Assembly (NCBI RefSeq): GCF_012927745.1
Contig: NZ_JABBKX010000002.1
Span: 310,001 to 374,000 of the forward strand
Direction of reading: 5' to 3'
Source of the DNA: Neoroseomonas marina
GTDB lineage: Bacteria > Pseudomonadota > Alphaproteobacteria > Acetobacterales > Acetobacteraceae
Length of the DNA stretch: 64,000 nucleotides
The notes beneath the pieces are model-generated. The model saw nothing but the letters and a program-made list of their open reading frames with translations. It did not search any database and was not told where the DNA came from. Shown one piece after another: positions 51,915 through 63,061 of the stretch (the stretch's first letter is position 1; each line of letters opens with the position of its first letter). The translations under genes and the position numbers were made by a program.

Positions 51915-52571
51915 ATGGGCCTGCCCGCGCCCATCGCGGCCGCGGCGCGCGCCTGCCGGCCGCCCGTGCGGCGCGGGCGGCGCCTGCCCGCGCTGTGGCT
52001 GTTCTCCGACCCGGTCCGCCTGCCCGACCCGCGCGACGCGGCGGCGGCGCTTCCGCGTGGGTCGGGGGTGGTCGCGCGCGGGGCGACGCGCAACGTCCTG
52101 GTCGGGCTGGCGCAGGTCGCGCGGCGCCGCGGTCTGGTGGTGCTGGTCGGCGGGGACGGACGGGCGGCGCTGGCGGTCGGCGGCGGCCTGCACCTGCCGG
52201 ACCGGCATGGGGCGGCCGGGATCCTTCCGGTCCTGGCGGCGCGGCGCGGCGGGCGGCCGGGCGCGGTGCTGACCCTGGCGGCCCATGGCAGCGCGAGGGC
52301 CGCGGCGCGGGTGCGGCGCCTGCGGCCCGATGTCGTATTCCTCTCTCCGCTGTTCCCGACCGCGAGCCATCCGGGCGCCCCGGCCCTCGGACCCTTGCGC
52401 TGGCTGCGCGCGGCGGCGGCGCTGCGCCGCGCCGCGACGGCCGGCGTGGTGGCGCTGGGCGGCATCGGGGCGCGGACGGCGCGGCGTGTCCCGCGGCGGG
52501 CCGCGGGGGTCGCCGCGATCGGCGGGCTGGCGCAACAGGCTGTGTCCGCCTCGCCACAGTGTCTCAGGTAA
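51915..52571 (+). CDS. ThiE/TenI-like thiamine phosphate synthase family protein
   Basis: 218 aa. Sequence features of the TMP-TENI barrel: LWLFSDPVRLPDPR, a GLHLPD stretch, AAHGSARAAARVRRLRPDVVFLSPLFPTASHPGAPALGP and VVALGGIGAR. The first ~30 residues are a basic extension. The AHG (His in the phosphate region) and SPLFPT motifs match the family, but several canonical ThiE residues cannot be confirmed. No other thiamine gene is present. It follows the TPR/ATP-grasp gene in one unit. Confidence 0.72.
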   Translation: MGLPAPIAAAARACRPPVRRGRRLPALWLFSDPVRLPDPRDAAAALPRGSGVVARGATRNVLVGLAQVARRRGLVVLVGGDGRAALAVGGGLHLPDRHGAAGILPVLAARRGGRPGAVLTLAAHGSARAAARVRRLRPDVVFLSPLFPTASHPGAPALGPLRWLRAAAALRRAATAGVVALGGIGARTARRVPRRAAGVAAIGGLAQQAVSASPQCLR

Positions 52572-52743
52572 GTCGCGGCGGCGGTCTCTGCGCCGTTGCC
52601 CCCCGGGTGAAGGCCGGGACATATTCGGCGCAGGCCACGACGCCGTCCTTCCGTCTTTCGTGGGGGAAGCGGCGGCGGACCTTGTCCGGGGGGGCAGGGC
52701 GGCCCAGGGAACTGCCGGTTCGCCGGCGATGAGGAGGACTAGA

Positions 52744-54180
52744 ATGCGCAAGATTCTGCTGGGGACGACCGCTGTTGCCGGCGCCGCCCTGCTGGCGCCG
52801 GCGGCTTTCGCCCAGGCACCGGTGACGACGGCCCCGGGCAGCCTGGCCGGCAACAACCAGGTTGGCACGCAGGGCGTGACGGCTCCCTCGCCCGCCATCG
52901 CGGCGGCGAGCGGCCTTGCCGTCCGCATCGGCGGCTACTTCGACTTCTCCGCCGCCATGATCTACGACGACTGGGATCAGGCCCGGTCGCGCGTGCAGGG
53001 CGGTGCGGCCAACGGTGGCGCGGCGAACGCCCAGCGCCGTTCGCGCTATGACTTCCGCAACGACCTCGAGCTGTACATCTTCGTCGATGGCCGCGCTGCC
53101 AACGGCATGACCTACGGCGCGAACTTCGAGTTCCAGATGGACAACATGGGCGGCGCCGGCGCCGCCGGGTCCAACGGCTCGGGCTCGGGCGTCGACCTCG
53201 ACGAGGCGTGGGGCTACATCTCCTTCCCGAACCTCGGCACGCTGCAGTTCGGTCAGCAGGACAACGCGGCCTCCCAGCTGCAGGTCCGCGCTCCGTCGGC
53301 CGGCCTGGTCGGCACGGACGGCGACTGGTACGACTTCATCGTGACCGCCGGCCTGTTCTCGGGCGCGTACATCGCCTCGGGCATCAACGACGGCAACGAC
53401 GCGACGAAGGTGATCTACCTCTCGCCGCAGTTCGCGGGCTTCGACTTCGGCCTGTCCTACGCGCAGAACTCCTACGAGGGCGAGCGCCAGGACCAGCCGA
53501 CCTCGACCCTGGCGCAGCAGCGTGACCGCACCGCGCTCGAGAACGAGATGTCGGCGGCCCTGCGTTACCGCGGCACGTTCGGCCCGGTGGGCCTGAACGC
53601 CGGCCTCGGCGGCATGTGGGCCAACTCCGGCGCGCTGACCGGCACGGGCGCCCCGACGGGCGTTTCCCGCCAGCAGAACGTCACCGCCTACACGGCCGGC
53701 CTGACGGTGTCCGCCTACGGCTTCGCGGTCGGCGGCGAGTTCACCTGGGGCGCCTACAACGGTTCCTCGGTGGGCCGTGCGGCTCTGAACCCGGGCCTGG
53801 ACGACAGCTACCACTGGGTTGTCGGCGCGACCTACACGATGGGCCCGCTGCTGATCGGTGCGAACTTCGCCCAGGGCGTGCAGGACAACGGCACCTGCCG
53901 CGTCGGCAGCGCCGGTCCGCTCTGCGCCGCTGGGGCCGCCGGTTCCATCCGCAGCCTGCCGGATCGTACGCACACCATCTGGGGCGTCGGCGCGGTCTAC
54001 ACGCTCGCTCCGGGCCTGGCGCTGTACACGATCTACCAGAACGTCAACGACGAGAACATTCCGACCTCCGCGCCGGGTGACGCTCGTTACGGCGGCAACG
54101 GGACCACGCTGGCGACCTTCAACGGCAGCAACACCCGTACGATCAACGTCGGCATGGTGGGCATCCGCCTCGCCTTCTGA
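52744..54180 (+). CDS. Outer-membrane porin
   Basis: 478 aa. Signal peptide MRKILLGTTAVAGAALLAPAAFA. The mature part shows alternating beta strands and ends in an aromatic C-terminal residue (VGIRLAF), as required for BAM-dependent insertion. FxxxxxAAMIYDDWDQ, the RSRYDFRNDLELYIFVDG strand and the FGQQDNAASQ loop resemble the alphaproteobacterial general porin group. GGAGG lies 8 bp upstream of ATG 52744. A strong terminator follows. Codon use is biased to G/C-ending preferred codons, fitting high expression. Confidence 0.9.
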   Translation: MRKILLGTTAVAGAALLAPAAFAQAPVTTAPGSLAGNNQVGTQGVTAPSPAIAAASGLAVRIGGYFDFSAAMIYDDWDQARSRVQGGAANGGAANAQRRSRYDFRNDLELYIFVDGRAANGMTYGANFEFQMDNMGGAGAAGSNGSGSGVDLDEAWGYISFPNLGTLQFGQQDNAASQLQVRAPSAGLVGTDGDWYDFIVTAGLFSGAYIASGINDGNDATKVIYLSPQFAGFDFGLSYAQNSYEGERQDQPTSTLAQQRDRTALENEMSAALRYRGTFGPVGLNAGLGGMWANSGALTGTGAPTGVSRQQNVTAYTAGLTVSAYGFAVGGEFTWGAYNGSSVGRAALNPGLDDSYHWVVGATYTMGPLLIGANFAQGVQDNGTCRVGSAGPLCAAGAAGSIRSLPDRTHTIWGVGAVYTLAPGLALYTIYQNVNDENIPTSAPGDARYGGNGTTLATFNGSNTRTINVGMVGIRLAF

Positions 54181-54204
54181 TCCTCGGATCGGTCGAGACT
54201 GCGG

Positions 54205-54240
54205 GGGCGGCAGGGGAAACCCTGCCGCCCTTCGCTTTTT
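54205..54240 (+). terminator. Rho-independent terminator of the porin gene
   Basis: An 11-bp perfect stem GGGCGGCAGGG / CCCTGCCGCCC with a GAAA tetraloop (54216-54219) is followed by TTCGCTTTTT. It starts 25 bp after the porin stop. This is the clearest intrinsic terminator in the window. Confidence 0.92.
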
Positions 54241-54295
54241 CAGGGGCCACCCCCGGCTTTGCAGTGGCCCGCTTCCGGCGCTACAACCCGCGGCC

Positions 54296-54856
54296 ATGAC
54301 CGTTGCCCGCCCGCACCTCGCCCGGACCGCCCTGCTCGCCAGCGCCCTCATCGGGCTCCTCGCGGCCTGCAGTGGATCGGACAACATCCGAGACGTCGGA
54401 CTGAACGAATACGCCGCCGGCAGCGGACGAGACCGCGTGCGCGGCCGTCTGACAGGGCAGGACGACGGCATCGTGCTGTTCGGCACCGCGCGCACGCCGC
54501 GCCCCGGCGAAGCCGATGCGGGCGGTGCCGGGCTCGGCGTCAACGCCTTCCTGTGGCGCGCGACGCTCGACACCCTGGCCTTCATGCCGCTCGCCTCGGC
54601 CGACCCCTTCGGTGGCGTCATCATCACCGACTGGTATTCGCCCCCGGGCGCCGGCAACGAGCGGTTCAAGGCGACCGCCTACGTCATGGGTCGCCAGCTG
54701 CGGTCCGACGGCGTACGCGTCTCGGTGTTCCGCCAGGTGCGGCAGGGCAACAACTGGGTCGACGCCATCGTCGCACCCTCGACCGGTGCCGAGCTCGAGG
54801 ACCGTGTCCTGGTGCGGGCGCGCGAACTGCGCAGCCAGTCGGCCGGGGCGCGCTAA
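54296..54856 (+). CDS. DUF3576 domain lipoprotein
   Basis: 186 aa. Lipobox LLAAC with acylated Cys25. The mature domain contains LGVNAFLWRATLDTLAFMPLASADPFGGVIITDWYSPPG and ERFKATAYVMGRQLRSDGVRVSVFRQ, the hallmark of the DUF3576 family, which in alphaproteobacteria lies just upstream of leuS-lptE-holA. Function is unknown; an envelope role is probable. Here a convergent hydrolase gene is inserted between it and leuS. Confidence 0.9.
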   Translation: MTVARPHLARTALLASALIGLLAACSGSDNIRDVGLNEYAAGSGRDRVRGRLTGQDDGIVLFGTARTPRPGEADAGGAGLGVNAFLWRATLDTLAFMPLASADPFGGVIITDWYSPPGAGNERFKATAYVMGRQLRSDGVRVSVFRQVRQGNNWVDAIVAPSTGAELEDRVLVRARELRSQSAGAR

Positions 54857-54958
54857 GCCCCCAGGCGCCTGGCCGGCCGGCGTCGCCGCCGGCCCAGCAA
54901 TCCGATCCCTGCGTCCCCAGCGCGTCCGGTCCGAGGACGCGCCGCGACGGCGGGTGCC

Positions 54959-56080
54959 CTACCCCCCCGTGCAGGGCGCGCGGCGCAGGCCGCGGGCGGC
55001 GCCCGCCTCGGGGGCTTGGACCAGGGTCAGCAGGCAGGGGCCCTGGTTGCGCGTGAAGCGCCAGTCCGCGGCGCCGTTGTGGCCCTCCACGGGCAGGTCC
55101 GGGAACAGGGCCATGGTAGGCGCCCGCCGCGTGGCGGCGCGTTCCTCGATCAACCGGGCCCGTGCCGCCGGATCCGGGTCGAAGGGATCCTTCTCGAACA
55201 GCGCGACCGCGACCCGCGGCCCCTCGGCCGGCAGGGCGGCGAGGATGCGGCGGAAATCCTCGAGCGCGGCCGGCAGGTTGTTGGGCCGCGCGGCCTCCCC
55301 GTGCGAGCCGGGGGCGAAGGCCAGCACGGCATGGATGAGGTCCGGCCGCTCGGCCGCGGCCATGATCGACTGCCATCCGCCGCGCGACTGCCCCGCGAGC
55401 ACGATGCGCCCGTAGCCGGCCTCCCGCAGCAGCGGCAGGGCCCGCAGCATGGCGGTCAGGGTGGTCGCGAGCGTGTCCTCCGCGGGATCGCGGTCGAAGC
55501 GGAACACGTCCCATCCGGCGTCGTTCAGCATGGCGATGGACCCGGGCACGGATGTGCCCCGCCGGTCCGCGGCGGGGCCGCCATAGCCGTGCGACCACAG
55601 CACCACGCCGGCCGCAGCGGCGGGACCGTGGCGGAACATCAGCGGCGCGGCGCGGAAGGGGCCGATCCGGGCCTCGACGGGGCGGAAGACGGCCCCGGGG
55701 TGTGTCGCGACCGCGCCGTCCAGCGCCAGGATGCGGCAGGTCGCGCCGGCACCGAGCGCGCGCGCCGCATCGGCGTCGCAGGCGGGCTGGAGGTCCCGGC
55801 GCGCCGCGGCGGCGTCGGCGCGCCCGGTGACGAAGCGCCAGGTCGATCGCCCGTCCGGCGTCGTCGCGAGGCCGAAGGCCGCGCCCGGCACGGCGCCGCG
55901 GTACTGCAGGGTGAAGCCCGTGACGGTGGACGCCCCGCGCGCCGGCCCGAGGCTCGCCACCGAGAACAGCGCGCGATAGGCCGCGAAGTCCGTGTTCGGG
56001 TCCTGCGCCCGGGCAGAGGCGGCCAGCGCGGTGAAAAGGGCCGCGAGACCTAGGAATCCGCCCCGCCAGCGCTTATGCAT
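54959..56080 (-). CDS. Secreted alpha/beta hydrolase
   Basis: 373 aa from ATG 56080. Signal peptide [25 protein letters not shown]. Nucleophile elbow GQSRGG (Ser232), oxyanion-region SHGYGG (164-169), and a late acid/His region with FDPDP and EGHNG. It is a dienelactone-hydrolase- or peptidase-like fold by appearance. The substrate is unknown. It lies in antisense orientation inside the usually contiguous DUF3576-leuS pair, with 46 bp to leuS, so the leuS promoter must be in that short gap or within this gene. Confidence 0.8.
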   Translation of the reverse strand: MHKRWRGGFLGLAALFTALAASARAQDPNTDFAAYRALFSVASLGPARGASTVTGFTLQYRGAVPGAAFGLATTPDGRSTWRFVTGRADAAAARRDLQPACDADAARALGAGATCRILALDGAVATHPGAVFRPVEARIGPFRAAPLMFRHGPAAAAGVVLWSHGYGGPAADRRGTSVPGSIAMLNDAGWDVFRFDRDPAEDTLATTLTAMLRALPLLREAGYGRIVLAGQSRGGWQSIMAAAERPDLIHAVLAFAPGSHGEAARPNNLPAALEDFRRILAALPAEGPRVAVALFEKDPFDPDPAARARLIEERAATRRAPTMALFPDLPVEGHNGAADWRFTRNQGPCLLTLVQAPEAGAARGLRRAPCTGG

Positions 56081-56126
56081 CCGTCTCTTCTCTCCGCTAT
56101 GGCCAGGTACGAGACGCGCGCGCGCA

Positions 56127-58722
<2,596 letters not shown>

Positions 58723-58733
<11 letters not shown>

Positions 58734-59235
58734 GCGCGCGATCCTCGGCCTGCCGCTGCTCGCGCTGGCGGGCTGCGGCTTCCGGCCGATGTACGGGGAT
58801 TCGCCCCGGGCCCTCGCGACGACCCGCGGGCTGGAGACGGTGCGCGTCGGCCTGATCCCGGAGCGCAACGGCCAGCTCATGCGCCGCCGGCTGGAAGAAC
58901 GCCTCGGCACGGGCGGCGCGCTGGCGCAGTACGACCTGCGCGTCGGGCTCGGCTACGGCATCGAGCAGCAGGGCTTCCGCCGCGACGGATCGCCGAGCCG
59001 CGTGCGCATCACGGCGACGGCGCAGTGGTATCTCTACGACACGAACGTGCCGCCGCGGCTGGTCATGGCCGGCACGGAGCGGACCTTCGACGCCTACAAC
59101 ATTCCCGAGAACCAGTTCTTCGCGGCCGACGCGTCGCGGCAGGCGACGGAGCGGCGGCTCGTCGAGCAGCTGTCCGAGGACATCGTGCGGCGGCTCGCCG
59201 TGCGCTTCGAAGCCGGTCCGCCGCAGGCCGGCTGA
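58723..59235 (+). CDS. lptE: LPS assembly lipoprotein LptE
   Basis: 170 aa from a TTG at 58723 overlapping leuS. Lipoprotein signal [18 protein letters not shown], acylated Cys18, then GFRPMYG, typical of LptE. LptE plugs the LptD barrel that inserts LPS in the outer membrane. Sequence identity among LptE proteins is low, so the leuS-lptE-holA order is important support. No other start gives a lipobox. Confidence 0.88.
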
Positions 59236-59239
59236 CGCG

Positions 59240-60265
59240 ATGGCGAAGGTCGACGCGCGCCGGATCGCCGCCGTCCTGGCCGATCCCGGGCCCGCGCGCC
59301 TCGTCCTGATCTTCGGCGAGGATGGCGGTTTGGTGCGGGAACGCGGCGAGGCGCTGAGCCGCGCCGTCGCCGGCGACGATCCCTTCCGCCTGGTCGATAT
59401 CCCGCGCGAACAGGCGGCCAAGGATGCCACCTTGCTGGCCGCGGAGGCCGCGACGCCGGCGCTGACCGGCGGCCGCCGGCTGGTCCGCGTGCGCGATGCC
59501 ACGGACGGCCTTGCCAATGCGGCGAAGGCGGTGCTGGCGGGCAACGGCCCCGGCGTCGTGCTGCTGGAAGCCGGCTCGCTCGACGGCCGCAAGGGGCTGC
59601 GCGCGGCGCTGGAAAAGGCCGGACCCGAGGCCGCGGTGATCGCCTGCTATGCCGAGACCGGCCCCGCGCTCGAGGCATCCATCACGTCCCTGCTGCGCGA
59701 ATTCGGCGTCGGCGCCGATCCGGCGGCCGTGTCCTGGATGGCCCAGCGGCTCGGCGAGGACCGGCTGGTGATGCGGCGCGAATGCGAGAAGCTCGCGCTC
59801 TATGTCGGCGCCGGCGGGCGCGCGACCGAGGAGGATGTGCTCGCCTCGCTCGCGGAGGGGTCGTCGCTCGACCTCGACGCGGCGCTGCTGGCAGCGACCG
59901 AGGGCGATGCGGCCCGCGCCGACCGGGCGCTGGACGCGGCCTTCGCCGAAGGGGCGGCGGCCGTGCAGGTGGTGCGCGGCGCGCTGCGTCATGTCCAGCG
60001 GCTGGAGGTCGCGGCCCTCGCCGTGGCCGACGGGGCCAGCGTCGCCGATGCCGTTGGCGGCTTGCGGCCGATGGTGTTCTTCAAGGCCCGCCCGGCCTTC
60101 GAACGGGCCGTGCGGCTGTGGAAGCCGGACATGCTGGCACGCGCCGGCACCGCCCTGCTGGAGGCGGAGCGTGCGACCAAGACGACCGGGACACCTGACG
60201 AAGCGGTGGCCCGTTCGGCGATCCTGGGGTTGGCGCGGGAGGCCGTCCGGGCGCGACGGGGCTGA
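59240..60265 (+). CDS. holA: DNA polymerase III delta subunit
   Basis: 341 aa. HolA is the wrench of the clamp loader that opens the beta clamp. Seen: LVLIFGEDGGLVRERGEAL at the N-terminus, the delta-type Rossmann-like domain I, and the C-terminal ALLAATEGDAARADRALDAAFAEGA helical domain. Divergent in sequence, but length and position after lptE (4 bp) agree. The 3' end is convergent with pgi, 15 bp apart. Confidence 0.9.
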   Translation: MAKVDARRIAAVLADPGPARLVLIFGEDGGLVRERGEALSRAVAGDDPFRLVDIPREQAAKDATLLAAEAATPALTGGRRLVRVRDATDGLANAAKAVLAGNGPGVVLLEAGSLDGRKGLRAALEKAGPEAAVIACYAETGPALEASITSLLREFGVGADPAAVSWMAQRLGEDRLVMRRECEKLALYVGAGGRATEEDVLASLAEGSSLDLDAALLAATEGDAARADRALDAAFAEGAAAVQVVRGALRHVQRLEVAALAVADGASVADAVGGLRPMVFFKARPAFERAVRLWKPDMLARAGTALLEAERATKTTGTPDEAVARSAILGLAREAVRARRG

Positions 60266-60280
60266 GGGCCGGCCGGCGCG

Positions 60281-61906
60281 TCAGCCGGGCTGCGCCTTCA
60301 GGATCTCCGCCACCATCGGCGCCGTCGCCGGATCCTGCGGCGCATCCTGGCCTTCGAGCGCCGGCAGGATGTGCCCCGCCAGCACCTTCCCCAGCTCGAC
60401 GCCCCATTGGTCGAAGGGATTGATCCCCCACAGCGCGCCGAGGCTCGCCACCTTGTGCTCGTAGAGCGCCACCAGCTGCCCGAGCGTGAAGGCGTCCAGC
60501 CGCGGCAGCAGGATCAGCGTGCTCGGCCGGTCGCCGGGGAAGACCCGGTGCGGCTTCAGCCGCGCGATCTCCGCCGCGCTGCGCCCGGCCGCGCGCATCT
60601 CGGCCTCCACCGCCGCGGCGTCCTTCCCGCGCAGGAGCGCCTCGGCCTGCGCCAGCCCGTTCGCGAGCAGCTTGCGATGGCTGTCGGCGAAGGGATGGTC
60701 GGGGTTCGCGACCAGGATGATGTCCGCCGGCACCGGCGTCGTGCCCTGGTGGATCAGCTGCATGAAGGAATGCTGCGCGTTGGTGCCAGGCTCGCCGAAG
60801 ACCACGGGCCCCGAGCCACGTACCAGCGCCGTCCCATCCACCGCGACGCGCTTGCCGAGGCTCTCCATCTCGAGCTGCTGCAGATGCGCCGGCAGCCGCG
60901 CGAGGCGCTCGTCATAGGGCAGCACGGCGCGCGTCGGATACCGCAGGCCGTTGACGTGCCAGACCTCGGCCAGCGCCATCAGCACCGGCAGGTTGTCCGC
61001 GAGCGGCGCCGACAGGAAGTGTTCGTCCATCGTCCGCGCGCCGGCGAGCAGCCGTTCGAAGGCGGGCCAGCCCAGCGCCAGCGCGAGCGACAGCCCGATC
61101 GCGCTCCACATGGAGAACCGCCCGCCCACCCAGTCGCGGAAGCCGAAGACGCGATCCGGGGCGATGCCGAAGGCGGCCGTCGCGGTCAGGTTGGTCGACA
61201 GCGCGGCGAGATGCGCCCCTGCCCCGCCCTCGCCCAGCGCCTCGACCAGCCAGTCGCGCACCAGCGCGGCATTGGTCATCGTCTCCTGCGTCGTGAAGGT
61301 CTTGGATGCGACCAGCACCAGCGTGCGCGCGGGATCGAGCCGCGCGCGCACCTCCTGCCACGCATGGGCGTCCACATTCGCGAGGTGATGCGCCCGCATC
61401 GGGCAGGCGGGCGTCCACAGCGCCCGCGCCGCCATGGCGGGCCCGAGATCCGACCCGCCGATGCCGATGTTCAGCACATCCGTGAAGCGCTGGCCGGTCG
61501 CGCCCTTCAGCGTGCCGTCATGCACGCGCCCGACGAAGCCGCGCATGGCCGCCAGCGTGGCCTGCACCTCGGCTGCCGCGTCCTCCTCCCCGGCCAGGAA
61601 GGCCACGCCGGGCGGGGCGCGCAGCGCCATGTGCAGGGCGGCGCGCCGTTCGGTGCCGTTCACCGGGGCGCCGGCCGCCATGCGGTCCCGAAAGCCTGCG
61701 ACGTCCGTCGCATGGGCGAGGTCGAGCAGCGCACGCAGGATCCCGGGCGAGATCGCGGTGCGCGACAGATCGACGAGCACGTCCCCCGCGCGGCGCGACA
61801 TGCGCGCGAAGCGACCGGGGTCGGCGTCGAAGAGCGGCCGTATGGCGGCGGCGCCGGGGCGTCGAGCAAGGGCATCGAGGGCGGACCAGGCGGCGTCGGG
61901 CGTCAT
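60281..61906 (-). CDS. pgi: Glucose-6-phosphate isomerase
   Basis: 541 aa, the long E. coli-like form. It interconverts glucose-6-phosphate and fructose-6-phosphate. Seen: NIGIGGSDLGPAMA, VASKTFTTQETMTNA, the PGI signature DWVGGRFSMWSAIGL (with GGR and SxWS), the catalytic FGEPGTNAQHSFMQLIHQG with His, and the C-terminal INPFDQWGVELGK. ATG 61906. No sugar-metabolism operon surrounds it. Confidence 0.97.
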   Translation of the reverse strand: MTPDAAWSALDALARRPGAAAIRPLFDADPGRFARMSRRAGDVLVDLSRTAISPGILRALLDLAHATDVAGFRDRMAAGAPVNGTERRAALHMALRAPPGVAFLAGEEDAAAEVQATLAAMRGFVGRVHDGTLKGATGQRFTDVLNIGIGGSDLGPAMAARALWTPACPMRAHHLANVDAHAWQEVRARLDPARTLVLVASKTFTTQETMTNAALVRDWLVEALGEGGAGAHLAALSTNLTATAAFGIAPDRVFGFRDWVGGRFSMWSAIGLSLALALGWPAFERLLAGARTMDEHFLSAPLADNLPVLMALAEVWHVNGLRYPTRAVLPYDERLARLPAHLQQLEMESLGKRVAVDGTALVRGSGPVVFGEPGTNAQHSFMQLIHQGTTPVPADIILVANPDHPFADSHRKLLANGLAQAEALLRGKDAAAVEAEMRAAGRSAAEIARLKPHRVFPGDRPSTLILLPRLDAFTLGQLVALYEHKVASLGALWGINPFDQWGVELGKVLAGHILPALEGQDAPQDPATAPMVAEILKAQPG

Positions 61907-62098
61907 GGCGGTTCCTTACGCGGTCATCCTGCCATGGGCTTCATGCCGCGCGCAGGTGCCACCACAGCAGGCGCATATGGCACCCCCGTGGCGGGTGAAG
62001 CACTTCCTGGCCCGCATCCCCTGCGACGCCGAGCATACCGGCATCCTCGCAGGGGCGTGGCTTGTCCATTCCCGCGGTCCATGATTCTCGGTGATGTG

Positions 62099-62956
62099 AT
62101 GACCAAGCACCTCCCCCTCCTGCTCGCCGCCGCCCTGATCCCGCTGCTGGCCGCCGGGCCCGCGCCGGCGCAAGGGCCTGCGTCCACCACGATGCAATCC
62201 GGCGGCGTCGCGCTGCGATCCGACGTGGCGGCGCTGCGCATCGTGGCGGCGCAGCGCCTGCCGCGTTCGCCGGTCGGGGAACGGCCGGACTTCTGTCGCC
62301 ACCTGTTTGCCACGACGCGGACGCCCGCCGGCGGCCAGGCGATCGCCGCCGGCTGGGCCGTGACGCGGGAAGCGACGCTGGGCCCCTACCAGGCCGTGTC
62401 CTTCGTGCGGCGCGCCGAGCCGGGGACCAGCGGCACCTGCCGCATGCTCGACGGCAATGTCGCGATCTTCCGCGGCACGGATCTCGTCGCGATCGTCTAT
62501 GCGCCGGGCGGCGGCGACGCGATCGGCAGCGTCAGCGCCTTCGGCGGTGACGCCTTGCGGATCTGGAGCGGGGATTTCCTCGGCCGGCCGGTCGCGGACC
62601 TGCAGGTGGGCGCCGATGGCGCCATCGCCGTCCGTCCGCTCGCCGCGGAGGAACGCGTCTGCGGCGGTCGCGCCGTGGTGCCCAACGTCTATGGCCGCCC
62701 GATCAACGAGGCCCGGACGATCCTGCAGCGCAGCGGCTGGACGCCGGGGCCGCCGCAGACGCGCGACGGCAACGACAGCCGCGTCGCCGACCTGGTGCGC
62801 CGTGGCGTGCCGGAGGTCGAGGATTGCTCCGGCACCGGCTTCGGCTTCTGCGCCTATACCTATGACAACGCCGCCGGGACGCTCAGCGTCACCACGGCCG
62901 GGGACAACGATTTCCCCGAGGTCGCCGGGTACAGCGTGCGCTGCCGGCTCGGCTGA
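62099..62956 (+). CDS. Secreted protein with a C-terminal PASTA-like segment
   Basis: 285 aa from ATG 62099; ATG 62081 would add six residues. Signal peptide MTKHLPLLLAAALIPLLAAGPAPA. The region 193-245 (VVPNVYGRPINEARTILQRSGW) resembles a PASTA domain, VPNVxGxxxxEAxxxLxxxGW, normally found on penicillin-binding proteins and Ser/Thr kinases. Five or more Cys residues suggest disulfides (RVCGG, EDCSGTGFGFC, RCRLG). Overall family unknown. The 190-bp gap upstream, between it and divergent pgi, shows nothing else. Confidence 0.65.
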   Translation: MTKHLPLLLAAALIPLLAAGPAPAQGPASTTMQSGGVALRSDVAALRIVAAQRLPRSPVGERPDFCRHLFATTRTPAGGQAIAAGWAVTREATLGPYQAVSFVRRAEPGTSGTCRMLDGNVAIFRGTDLVAIVYAPGGGDAIGSVSAFGGDALRIWSGDFLGRPVADLQVGADGAIAVRPLAAEERVCGGRAVVPNVYGRPINEARTILQRSGWTPGPPQTRDGNDSRVADLVRRGVPEVEDCSGTGFGFCAYTYDNAAGTLSVTTAGDNDFPEVAGYSVRCRLG

Positions 62957-62963
62957 GGCCGTC

Positions 62964-63057
62964 GGAGGGGCCCTGCCCCTCCCATCCTCCCCGGTGTCGG
63001 TTCCCAAAGGCCTTCCGGCCCCTGGTGGGGTGGTCCGGCGGGGCAAGGCCCCTCCGG
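62964..63057. terminator. Two GC-rich hairpins at a convergent junction
   Basis: The first (62964-62982) has perfect arms GGAGGGGC / GCCCCTCC with a 3-nt loop. The second (63035-63057) has 10-bp arms CCGGCGGGGC / GCCCCTCCGG with one mismatch and a 3-nt loop. They lie between the secreted protein (+) and the M16 peptidase (-). No T-tracts. Confidence 0.5.
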
Positions 63058-63061
63058 TGCG

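Noticed and set aside
49815..52928. 1037-codon open frame antisense to the TPR/ATP-grasp and ThiE-like genes
   Set aside because: Shadow frame with Arg/Gln/His-rich composition and no recognisable domain.
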